From Candidatus Firestonebacteria bacterium RIFOXYA2_FULL_40_8 (GTDB lineage: Bacteria; Oederibacteriota; D2-FULL-39-29), in assembly GCA_001778355.1 (NCBI GenBank), contig MFGS01000023.1, positions 1 to 14,627 of the forward strand: a stretch of 14,627 bases of DNA. The letters are read 5' to 3'. Position 1 is the first letter of the stretch. Each line of letters begins with the position of its first letter. Position numbers and translations under genes: made by a program. A model generated the notes under the pieces. The model saw nothing but the letters and a program-made list of their open reading frames with translations. It had not been told where the DNA came from and made no database searches. Positions 1 through 6,394 of this stretch are shown here, one piece after another.

Positions 1-654
1 CAGTTTTCCGGCTTTACCGAGTTTTTCCCGGAGGTGCCGGACGTGAACATCGACCGCGCGGTCTACTATGGCCGCCTCATAACTCCAAGCTCCGGTGATT
101 AACTGCTCGCGATTATATGCTTTACCTTTGTTTTTCATAAGGAAAGCAAGGAGAGAAAACTCTAATTTTGTAAGAGAAATCTGTTTACCTTCCACCGTTG
201 CTTCATAACTTGAAAGGTTCACGCTTATACCACCTTCAGTAAATATTTCTCCGCTGTTTTCCCCGTTTTTTCCGCTCTGCTTTGACCTGCGAAGCACTGC
301 ATCTATCCTTGCCAGAAGTATTTTTGGACTGAACGGTTTTGTAAGATAATCATCGGCGCCTGATTTAAGACCTGTGAGTGTATCTTCTTCGGCAGTTTTC
401 GCCGTGAGCATAATTATCGGAATATTTTTTGTGTTATCATTTCTTTTTAATATTTTGCAGACTTCGTAACCGTCAAAACCCGGGAGCATTACATCCAGGA
501 CGATAAGCACCGGCTGCTGCTTCGCGGCAAGATCAAGCGCTTCTCCTCCGCTTCCGGCGGTTAACGCCTTATACCCGCTCTTTTCGACATGATATTTCAC
601 GAGTTCAACTATATCTTTCTCGTCATCAACTATAAGTATTTTTTCTTTTGCCAC
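1..654 (-). CDS. PhoB/OmpR-family DNA-binding response regulator (C-terminus cut by window edge)
   Basis: Cytoplasmic transcription factor that takes phosphate from a partner histidine kinase and then binds promoters. My translation from a GTG at 654 gives 218 residues up to the edge. The receiver domain (about 1-120) has the acidic pair D10-D11, the phospho-acceptor D54 in VLDVMLPG, T84 in MLTAK, and K106 in TKPF. The winged-helix domain (about 133-218) has the OmpR-type stretches LTKLEFSLLAFL and NREQLI, and the recognition-helix region VDRAVDVHVRHLREKLG. PhoB relatives are about 225-235 residues, so only some 10-15 residues are missing. The start is GTG because AAGGAG lies about 6 bases upstream. 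It begins 2 bases after the kinase stop, so the two are co-transcribed and probably translationally coupled. The regulated genes are unknown; the PhoB likeness is at family level. Confidence 0.93.
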   Translation of the reverse strand, partial: MAKEKILIVDDEKDIVELVKYHVEKSGYKALTAGSGGEALDLAAKQQPVLIVLDVMLPGFDGYEVCKILKRNDNTKNIPIIMLTAKTAEEDTLTGLKSGADDYLTKPFSPKILLARIDAVLRRSKQSGKNGENSGEIFTEGGISVNLSSYEATVEGKQISLTKLEFSLLAFLMKNKGKAYNREQLITGAWSYEAAIVDRAVDVHVRHLREKLGKAGKL

Positions 655-656
655 AA

Positions 657-1712
657 TTACTCCTTGGGGATTGTAAAGATAAAAGTTGTTCCTTCATTAA
701 TTTCGCTTTCCACTCCGACCGTTCCGTCATGCAGCTCAATAATATGTTTTACTATTGCAAGCCCGAGTCCCGTTCCTCCGAGTTCTCTTGACCGGCCTTT
801 ATCAACCCGGTAGAATCTTTCAAATATTCTCGCATGATCTTCTTTTGGAATGCCAAGTCCGGTGTCTTTCACTGAAACTTTCACTCCAGCCGGAGTTTCC
901 AGCGCTTCAACAGTTACTGAACCGCCTTCTTTGTTGAACTTCACGGCATTATCCATCAAATTAATAAACACCTGTTCAAGCATATCTTTATTTGCATAAA
1001 TTTGAGGGAAGTTTTCCGGGATTTTTATTTCTATTTTTATATTCTTCTTTTTTGAGCCGGGTCCGAGCATTTCGACGGCCTTTAAAACAGCATCATTAAT
1101 CTTAAAAAAGTCCTTAACAGGTTTTAACCTGGCGGATTCCATCTTTGAAAGTTCAAGAATATCACTGATAAGACGGTCAAGCCGGTTTACATTTTCCTGA
1201 ATAATTCCAAGGAACTTCCTGTTATTCTCTTTATCTTCGAGCGCGCCGTCAAGCAGTGTTTCGGTAAAACCTTTTATGGAAGCAAGGGGCGTTCTTAATT
1301 CATGGGAAACATTTGCTACAAAATCCGTTTTGGACCTTTCCAGCTTGCGTATCTCCGTGACATCGTAGAAAACGGCAATCAGTCCCTTTTTTCCTTCTTC
1401 TTCTTTCCCGAAAAAAGTTGCGCGTATCTTAAAAACACGTTCCACCGGGGTTATCATCTCAAGCTCTATCTCTCTGGTTCTTTGTGTTTCCAGCACATCT
1501 TTCAAGAATGAATCAAGTTCAGGATTTCTTACTGCTTCTATGAATGAGTGCTCTGAAACCTGTTCTTCTTTAATTCCAAATATTTCCTCAAATGCCCTGT
1601 TAACCAGGGTCAGTTTTCCGGAAGTATCAAGAACAATAACACCTTCCACCATGCTGTCCAGCATAGCCTTAAGCTGTCCGCGTCTTTTTTTCTCTTTGAT
1701 TTCATCTACCAT
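657..1712 (-). CDS. PAS-domain sensor histidine kinase, soluble, PhoR-like
   Basis: 351-residue kinase that autophosphorylates on His and passes phosphate to the response regulator encoded immediately downstream. In order: a PAS domain (about 12-118), HisKA with the H-box NVSHELRTPL (H137), and HATPase_c with N-box DNAVKF (N255), G1 box DTGLGIP (283-289), F box near 297-300, and G2 box GGTGLGLA (312-319). All catalytic motifs look intact. No hydrophobic segment is present. The first residues (MVDEIKEKKRR) look like the last turn of a HAMP domain that in PhoR-type kinases precedes PAS, so the membrane and sensing portion is absent. An in-frame TAA lies 21 bases upstream of the ATG with no start codon between, so the frame cannot be extended; the upstream Shine-Dalgarno is weak. 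It follows the 373-residue gene by 24 bases. The signal sensed is unknown; the PAS pocket is the only visible input site. Confidence 0.94.
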   Translation of the reverse strand: MVDEIKEKKRRGQLKAMLDSMVEGVIVLDTSGKLTLVNRAFEEIFGIKEEQVSEHSFIEAVRNPELDSFLKDVLETQRTREIELEMITPVERVFKIRATFFGKEEEGKKGLIAVFYDVTEIRKLERSKTDFVANVSHELRTPLASIKGFTETLLDGALEDKENNRKFLGIIQENVNRLDRLISDILELSKMESARLKPVKDFFKINDAVLKAVEMLGPGSKKKNIKIEIKIPENFPQIYANKDMLEQVFINLMDNAVKFNKEGGSVTVEALETPAGVKVSVKDTGLGIPKEDHARIFERFYRVDKGRSRELGGTGLGLAIVKHIIELHDGTVGVESEINEGTTFIFTIPKE

Positions 1713-1736
1713 AGGATTATTGTAAACCTTTTACTC

Positions 1737-2858
1737 TCATTTTTGAACCGGAATCTTTGAAATGCTTTCTTTTAGTTTAAATCTATATTTTAATCCTTCC
1801 GAAAACGGAGTAATTATCTCTTGAAGCTTTGTCATTGTCTCTACAAGTTTAGGGTCAGCAGCAACAGTCCAATCAAAACCCATAATGGACTTCCCCGACT
1901 TTTTTGCATCAGTTAATATATAAACATAATACGCAACCACATCACCATACATCGCAGGCATTACAAGAGCATTATATATCTCTTCTTCAGATGCACTTTC
2001 CTTGAGTTTTAATTTGGACTCTTCTATCTTTTTCTCTCCGATATCCCTGAGCTGTTTCATCTTTCCCTTCGCTGTGCTCTCGGATGAAAATACTTCCTTA
2101 AGATAATCCAGCCATTCGGCGTCTATCGCATAGTATTTGAATAAAAAATCATAAAGATTGTTATCGCGGCAGCTTGTTAAAATAGTTTTTTCATAAGGTG
2201 TAAGCTTTAATTTGCTTTTTGAAAGGTACTTATCTATGAACTTTGCCTGCATATTAAAGCATTTGATTAACTTATCCACCGGCAAGGTTTCGCCATCTAA
2301 ATCTTCAGATGGTGTTACTTTTGAATTTCTATAATAGGCCGCCGAGACAACAATATTCGAATACATAATTGACGGATATGCTTCGTAGTTGCCAGCAAGA
2401 TACTCTTTTAGAGGAATTTCAATATTACCGGAAGAATTTGACATTGCAGCAAAATCAGGAAAAACGCTCTCTTCACTCCCGGCGAAAAGCAGTATAAATT
2501 TTTTATCTTCAACTTTTTTCTTAAAATCCTTAATCAACTCTTCCACTTCCGGATCTTTGCTCTTACTTTTCGCGCAGAAATCAAAGAAATCCTTTAACAC
2601 CTTTTCTATAATTACCTCACTCGTAACCGGAAGTATTTCACTCACTGTTTGAGCGAAAGAAAAAGTAAGCCCAAAGAAGAGGAATAAAATCACTATTTTT
2701 ATTGATTCCCAATTTTTCCTACCTGTTTTTTTAAGGTTTGGAAACACAGTCTTTTTCGCCTTGTTCCAATCTAAAACCAGAGCGGAGTCATGCACCGTCC
2801 AATATTTTCTCAACCTGTTTTCCAAAGCGGCATTTTTAGTTATTTTAGTTTTTTTCAT
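1737..2858 (-). CDS. Unknown secreted protein with an antitoxin-like N-terminal extension
   Basis: 373 residues; I do not recognise the mature protein. Residues 1-46 have no secretion character and resemble the conserved start of CopG/BrnA-type antitoxins, which carry FWxxHDSxDYxDWSKAKxxxFPNLK; here one reads YWTVHDSALVLDWNKAK and then FPNLKK. Residues 53-70 (IKIVILFLFFGLTFSFAQ) form a typical signal peptide, with probable cleavage after A69. The rest (about 71-373) is hydrophilic, rich in Lys/Glu/Ser and largely helical in appearance, with aromatic patches such as YPSIMYSNIVVSAAYY; no enzyme motif was seen. If the antitoxin part is not translated, the only nearby in-frame start is GTG at V56 (2693-2691), with a poor ribosome site. 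ATA codons stand at residues 53 and 55, where a native ATG might once have been. It is first in an operon with the kinase and regulator. The long frame and signal peptide support it being real; function is unassigned. Confidence 0.75.
   Translation of the reverse strand: MKKTKITKNAALENRLRKYWTVHDSALVLDWNKAKKTVFPNLKKTGRKNWESIKIVILFLFFGLTFSFAQTVSEILPVTSEVIIEKVLKDFFDFCAKSKSKDPEVEELIKDFKKKVEDKKFILLFAGSEESVFPDFAAMSNSSGNIEIPLKEYLAGNYEAYPSIMYSNIVVSAAYYRNSKVTPSEDLDGETLPVDKLIKCFNMQAKFIDKYLSKSKLKLTPYEKTILTSCRDNNLYDFLFKYYAIDAEWLDYLKEVFSSESTAKGKMKQLRDIGEKKIEESKLKLKESASEEEIYNALVMPAMYGDVVAYYVYILTDAKKSGKSIMGFDWTVAADPKLVETMTKLQEIITPFSEGLKYRFKLKESISKIPVQK
2691..2858 (-). other. CopG/BrnA-type antitoxin-like segment fused in frame to a signal peptide
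   Basis: Codons 1-46 of the 373-residue gene match, by memory of the family, the N-terminal signature of CopG-type antitoxins (W-x2-HDS, then DW-K-AK-x3-FPNLK). After residue 46 the usual ribbon-helix-helix strand (TISLRLPE...) is missing and is replaced by NWESIKIV and a signal peptide. The segment ends at the GTG codon for V56. This looks like an antitoxin gene 5' end joined to a secreted-protein gene. No toxin is recognisable next to it. The family assignment is from motif recall and not from a search. Confidence 0.55.
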
Positions 2859-2866
2859 ATCAATTG

Positions 2867-2872
2867 ATTATA
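2867..2872 (-). promoter_or_regulatory. Possible -10 box for a leaderless transcript of the 373-residue gene
   Basis: On the minus strand TATAAT ends 8 bases before the ATG at 2858, which would put the transcription start at or within about two bases of the start codon. No Shine-Dalgarno precedes the ATG, which fits leaderless translation. The -35 is poor: the best candidate, TTGATG (2899-2894), is 21 bases away. Confidence is low because of that spacing. Confidence 0.35.
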
Positions 2873-2948
2873 AAGTATTTACGCTTATTTTTCCATCAAG
2901 ATTTTTTACTTGGCTTTTACTTTTATAGACGTTATGGACTTTATCTCG

Positions 2949-2974
2949 ATTTGTCAACGGATATGGTGACAAAT
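2949..2974. promoter_or_regulatory. Operator-like inverted repeat between divergent genes
   Basis: ATTTGTCA (2949-2956) and TGACAAAT (2967-2974) are perfect 8-base arms around a 10-base spacer. The arm centres are 18 bases apart, which suits a dimeric regulator contacting two successive turns of the helix. It lies about 75 bases upstream of the glycogen phosphorylase -35 box and about 90 bases upstream of the divergent gene. No T-tract follows, so it does not look like a terminator. The protein that would bind is unknown. Confidence 0.4.
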
Positions 2975-3048
2975 ATATATCCTACATCTCGAGAAAAGCT
3001 TTGCTTACAGACCTTTATGGACAAAATTACTGCAATGCAACGTCTACC

Positions 3049-3077
3049 TTGATTTTATTGAGGTATCCCTGTATAAT
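3049..3077 (+). promoter_or_regulatory. Sigma70-type promoter of glycogen phosphorylase
   Basis: TTGATT (3049-3054), a 17-base spacer, and a consensus TATAAT (3072-3077). Transcription would begin near 3084, giving a leader of roughly 36 bases that includes the GAGGG ribosome site. This is the strongest promoter match in the window and suggests independent, probably housekeeping, expression of the gene. Confidence 0.7.
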
Positions 3078-3119
3078 CGACTATTACTTGTTAAATCCTA
3101 TAGTAAACGAGGGCTTTTA

Positions 3120-5606
3120 ATGGAAAACGAACACGCGCATACACAGGACGTCTGGGTTACAAAGAAAAAACCGCTTACTGCGGAAAGTATAGGGACTTCT
3201 TTCTTATACAACCGGCAGTACACACTGGCAAAAGACAAATATACGGCGACGGAGTACGATAATTTCAAGTCGCTGGCGATGGCAATCAGGGACCGTTTGG
3301 TGGAAAAATGGCTCGCCACACAGGAAGAGTACCACAACAAGAACGCAAAAAGGGTATATTACCTCTCTATGGAATTCCTTATCGGGCGTCTCCTTAATAA
3401 CTACATGATTAATCTTGATCTGGACGTTATTACGAAAGAAGCGCTAAAAAAACTCTCTTTACATATAGAAGAACTTGAAGAACAGGAGACTGATGCAGGG
3501 CTGGGAAACGGCGGGTTAGGAAGGCTGGCAGCCTGTTTTCTTGATTCCATGGCAACACTCGGGATTCCCGCCCATGGTTACGGTATAAGATATGACTACG
3601 GAATATTTAAACAGAAAATAATAAACGGTAATCAGGTTGAGTACCCGGATGAATGGCTAAAAAGGGAAAATCCGTGGGAGTTTGTAAGACCCGAGAACTG
3701 TGTAACGATAAAGTTTTACGGTAAGGCGCTTATGGCGCAAAACAACGCAAAACTCGCCGCAAAATGGGTTGACACGGAAGATGTCCTCGCTATGCCTTAT
3801 GATATTCCGATCCCGGGGTACAAAAACGACAAGGTAAACACTCTCCGCCTCTGGGCCGGAAGAAGTACGGAAGATTTTAACTTTAACCATTTTAACTACG
3901 GCGATTACGAACGGGCGGTCTACAACAAAGTCACTTCCGAAAATATTTCTAAAGTTCTTTATCCTAATGATGATTTTTATAAAGGCAGGGAACTCCGGCT
4001 GAAGCAGGAGTACTTCCTCACCGCCTCCTCCATCTCGGATATTTTAAGACGGTACAAGAAAGAAAACAAGGATATTACAAAGCTCGGGGATCTTGTTGCA
4101 ATCCAGCTAAATGACACCCACCCCGCGCTGGCTATAGCCGAACTGATGCGCATACTTGTTGACGAGGAAGGTGTTGCCTGGGAGAAAGCGCTTGAGATAG
4201 TAAGAGAGGTATTCTCCTATACAAATCACACCGTTATGCCCGAAGCCATTGAAAAATGGACCGTTGACCTGTTTGGAAAACTTTTACCACGTCACTTACA
4301 GATAATCTATGAAATAAACGCGGATTTTCTTGAAACTGTCAGAAAAAAATACCCCGGAGATGAAGGTAAAGCAGCAAGATTGTCTTTAATTGAGGAGTCG
4401 AATCCAGATCTGGTACGGATGGCTTTCCTTTGCATCGTCTGCAGTCATAAAGTAAACGGGGTTTCTGAACTCCACTCCGAACTTCTTAAAAGCTATGTCT
4501 TTAAGGAGTTTTATGAGATGTTCCCCGAAAAATTCACCAATATGACAAACGGGATTACCCAGCGCAGGTGGCTTCTCGAAGCAAACCCGAGACTCAGCAA
4601 GATTATCACCGACGCTATAGGGAACAAATGGAGTACCAACCTTTATGAGCTGGAAAAACTTCTGCCTTACAGGGAGGATGCGTCTTTTGTGAAGAAATGG
4701 CAGATAATAAAGAGAGATAACAAGATAGACCTTGCCAACTATATAATGTCTCATAACAACATAAAAGTTGATCCGGATTCTATCTTCGATATACAGGTAA
4801 AAAGAATACATGAATACAAAAGACAGACGATGCTTTGTTTCCATATAATTTTCCGGTATTTAGCCATAAAGAAAAACCCCGAGTTAAACTACGTGCCTAG
4901 AACTTTTATCTTCGGAGGTAAAGCGGCTCCGGGTTATGCCATGGCAAAAATGACAATAAAATTTATTAACAGTCTGGCCGCGGTAATCAACAATGACAAG
5001 GATATCAAAGACAAAATCAAGGTAGTTTTTATGGAAGATTACCGTGTTTCTCTGGCGCAGAAGATATTCCCGGCGAGCGACCTTTCCGAGCAGATTTCTA
5101 CGGCAGGCACGGAAGCTTCCGGCACCGGCTGTATGAAGTTCATGATGAACGGCGCTTTAACCATCGCCACCTGGGACGGAGCAAACATTGAAATGGCAGA
5201 GGAAGTCGGCGAAGATAACATATTTATCTTCGGAAAAAGAGTAGGAGATGTAGAAACTCTCAAAAAACAGGGTTATAACATCGGAGAATTCGTACACTGT
5301 TCCGCCGGCTTAACCGAAGTATTCAACCTCCTTCGTAACAATTATTTTTCATTACAGGAGTTCGGCCTTTTCGACCCGCTCATCAACTCAATACTCAACA
5401 ATGACAGATACTTCATCTGCGCGGACTTTGATTCGTACGAAAAAGCACAGGAAACCGTCTCAACCCTTTACCAGTACAAAGACAGCTGGGCCAAGAAATC
5501 CATAACCAACGTAGCCAAGTCCGGCAAGTTCTCTTCGGATCGAACGATTAAGGAGTATGCGAAAGAGATATGGAATGTCGTATTTGATGAGACAATCATC
5601 AAATAG
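3120..5606 (+). CDS. glgP: Glycogen/starch/maltodextrin phosphorylase (GT35)
   Basis: 828 residues, the usual length for the family. It cleaves alpha-1,4 glucan chain ends with phosphate to release glucose-1-phosphate in the cytoplasm, using pyridoxal phosphate. Visible family landmarks: YYLSMEFLIGR near 80-90, the glycine-rich LGNGGLGRLAACFLDS near 128-143, LNDTHPALAIAELMR, FTNMTNGITQRRW, FDIQVKRIHEYKRQ, FGGKAAPGY, and the PLP-lysine motif EASGTGCMKFMMNGAL with K673 (codon 5136-5138) as the Schiff-base lysine. Most relatives have Asn where this has Cys (GTGNMK against GTGCMK); the family signature tolerates variation there. The ATG has GAGGG about 6 bases upstream and a near-consensus promoter. 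It stands alone, divergent from the kinase operon and convergent with a toxin gene, with no other glycogen gene in the window. Glycogen and maltodextrin phosphorylases cannot be separated by eye, so substrate chain length is open. Confidence 0.97.
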   Translation: MENEHAHTQDVWVTKKKPLTAESIGTSFLYNRQYTLAKDKYTATEYDNFKSLAMAIRDRLVEKWLATQEEYHNKNAKRVYYLSMEFLIGRLLNNYMINLDLDVITKEALKKLSLHIEELEEQETDAGLGNGGLGRLAACFLDSMATLGIPAHGYGIRYDYGIFKQKIINGNQVEYPDEWLKRENPWEFVRPENCVTIKFYGKALMAQNNAKLAAKWVDTEDVLAMPYDIPIPGYKNDKVNTLRLWAGRSTEDFNFNHFNYGDYERAVYNKVTSENISKVLYPNDDFYKGRELRLKQEYFLTASSISDILRRYKKENKDITKLGDLVAIQLNDTHPALAIAELMRILVDEEGVAWEKALEIVREVFSYTNHTVMPEAIEKWTVDLFGKLLPRHLQIIYEINADFLETVRKKYPGDEGKAARLSLIEESNPDLVRMAFLCIVCSHKVNGVSELHSELLKSYVFKEFYEMFPEKFTNMTNGITQRRWLLEANPRLSKIITDAIGNKWSTNLYELEKLLPYREDASFVKKWQIIKRDNKIDLANYIMSHNNIKVDPDSIFDIQVKRIHEYKRQTMLCFHIIFRYLAIKKNPELNYVPRTFIFGGKAAPGYAMAKMTIKFINSLAAVINNDKDIKDKIKVVFMEDYRVSLAQKIFPASDLSEQISTAGTEASGTGCMKFMMNGALTIATWDGANIEMAEEVGEDNIFIFGKRVGDVETLKKQGYNIGEFVHCSAGLTEVFNLLRNNYFSLQEFGLFDPLINSILNNDRYFICADFDSYEKAQETVSTLYQYKDSWAKKSITNVAKSGKFSSDRTIKEYAKEIWNVVFDETIIK

Positions 5607-5814
5607 TTTTTAAAGTTTGAAAGGTTCATAAGGTTTAAAATCTTTGAAGTTATATTAATGTATTCACAATTGCTTATACATGCCGTATATGATTATATAT
5701 TAACAAGTATGAGCTTTTCCGTGGGATATTTTATCATAACAAGAATAACAAGACGTACCGCCACCCTTATTTTGATTTTCCACTGTTCACCCCTTGAAAT
5801 TGGAACAAATTTTT
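5607..5814. other. Convergent AT-rich intergenic region, no gene recognised
   Basis: 208 bases between the ends of glgP and the toxin gene. It holds short degenerate repeats near the start (AAGGTTCAT, AAGGTTTAA), a perfect tandem pair of ATAACAAGA (5736-5744 and 5745-5753) and a small palindrome TATAC-ATGCC-GTATA (5675-5689). I see no convincing intrinsic terminator for glgP, and no reading frame here looks like a real protein. Confidence 0.5.
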
Positions 5815-6084
5815 TTACAAATTTTTGTAAACAGATCTTCGGTGTTCAACTCCGTACAAAGTAATTACTTTTTGACCGTGATTAATCCAAAGCAGTACAC
5901 GATAATCTCCAATGCGGTATTTATTCAGATTTTTTAACTCTTGAGGCATATATTTAAGAGGGAATCTTAATGTTTCCGGATGTAATTGCAGCCATTCTAT
6001 TTTTGTAAAAATTCTTTTTATAATACTTTTATCAAGAGCGTCAAGGTCTTTTTCGAATGTCGGCGTGTATTCAATCTTATACAT
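5815..6084 (-). CDS. RelE/ParE-superfamily toxin
   Basis: 89 residues, the normal size for RelE/StbE-like toxins. RelE members are ribosome-dependent mRNA endonucleases; ParE members poison gyrase. Fold signature: N-terminal strand YKIEYTPTFEKDLDALDKSI, two helices, then the strand core YRIGDYRVLLWI (R57, R62) and the C-terminal VEHRRSVYKNL with H81, R82, R83 and Y86, which resembles the basic/aromatic catalytic end of RelE-type RNases more than ParE. The ATG lies inside the antitoxin gene (8-base overlap), the usual antitoxin-first coupling. AAGAAG precedes the start. The gene looks intact. The activity class (RelE or ParE) is a family-level judgement. Confidence 0.88.
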   Translation of the reverse strand: MYKIEYTPTFEKDLDALDKSIIKRIFTKIEWLQLHPETLRFPLKYMPQELKNLNKYRIGDYRVLLWINHGQKVITLYGVEHRRSVYKNL

Positions 6085-6286
6085 ACTTCTTTTTTAGGTC
6101 GTCAAAGGACTTTATATGACCGGAAATATGTTCTTTTCTTGCTTTGTGCATTTTATCAATAAATTTTTTATCTTTTGCCAGGATAAAATCTTCAAACTCA
6201 TCAGTGAAGTTTTCTATGGTTTTTACTGCTTTATCCATCTTCTTGACAAGTGCTATTGGTATTTCTATGGTAGATGTTTTGCTCAT
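6077..6286 (-). CDS. Antitoxin of the RelE/ParE-type module
   Basis: 69 residues. The N-terminal strand STIEIPIALVKKMDKAVK followed by a helix (ENFTDEFEDFILAKDKKFIDKM) looks like a small ribbon-helix-helix DNA-binding module. The charged C-terminal tail (KEHISGHIKSFDDLKKKYV) is the kind of segment that wraps the toxin. It lies upstream of and overlaps the toxin by 8 bases. GAGGTGA sits about 4 bases before the ATG, a strong ribosome site consistent with antitoxin in excess. An inverted repeat over the promoter suggests autorepression by the complex. The exact antitoxin family is not recognised with certainty. Confidence 0.85.
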   Translation of the reverse strand: MSKTSTIEIPIALVKKMDKAVKTIENFTDEFEDFILAKDKKFIDKMHKARKEHISGHIKSFDDLKKKYV

Positions 6287-6301
6287 ATTGTCACCTCGAT
6301 G

Positions 6302-6332
6302 TTATTATAACAAAAGAATTATAATAAAACAA
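6302..6332 (-). promoter_or_regulatory. Promoter and inverted-repeat operator of the toxin-antitoxin module
   Basis: On the minus strand TTGTTT (6332-6327), 17 bases, and TATAAT (6309-6304). A perfect inverted repeat, TTATTATAA (6302-6310) and TTATAATAA (6319-6327) with an 8-base spacer, covers the -10 and the spacer, as expected for autoregulation. A second TATAAT lies at 6323-6318. The AT-rich sequence makes chance matches more likely. Confidence 0.5.
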
Positions 6333-6354
6333 CGCAAAATAGCAGTACAAATCC

Positions 6355-6382
6355 AAAGGGCGCCAAATAAACGGCGCCCTTT
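6355..6382 (-). terminator. Intrinsic terminator of the Spy-like gene
   Basis: AAAGGGCGCC (6355-6364) and GGCGCCCTTT (6373-6382) make a perfect 10-base-pair, GC-rich stem with an 8-base loop, starting 12 bases past the stop of the minus-strand Spy-like gene. On the minus strand the tail is CTTTGGATTTG, an imperfect U-tract; on the plus strand TTTGCTTTTC follows. It may work in both directions, separating the toxin-antitoxin promoter from its upstream neighbour. Confidence 0.75.
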
Positions 6383-6394
6383 GCTTTTCTACTT

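Noticed and set aside
2859..3119. Small plus-strand gene in the divergent region
   Set aside because: The only frame there lacks a ribosome site and overlaps the inverted repeat; the stretch is better explained as regulatory.
4386..4844. 152-codon minus-strand frame inside glgP
   Set aside because: It is antisense to well conserved phosphorylase motifs and lacks a ribosome site; judged a shadow frame.
5755..5805. Possible insertion-sequence end (GGTGGCGG and GTGAACAGTGG-like motifs on the minus strand, reminiscent of IS21-type ends)
   Set aside because: No transposase, no matching second end and no target duplication were seen; the resemblance is from memory and too short.
5815..5830. TTACAAA-TT-TTTGTAA palindrome at the end of the toxin gene as a terminator
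   Set aside because: It is AT-only apart from two pairs, overlaps the stop codon, and neither strand has a T-run after it (A-run on the minus strand).
5658..5864. 68-codon plus-strand frame between glgP and the toxin
   Set aside because: It has no ribosome site or recognisable domain, and its end is antisense to the toxin gene.
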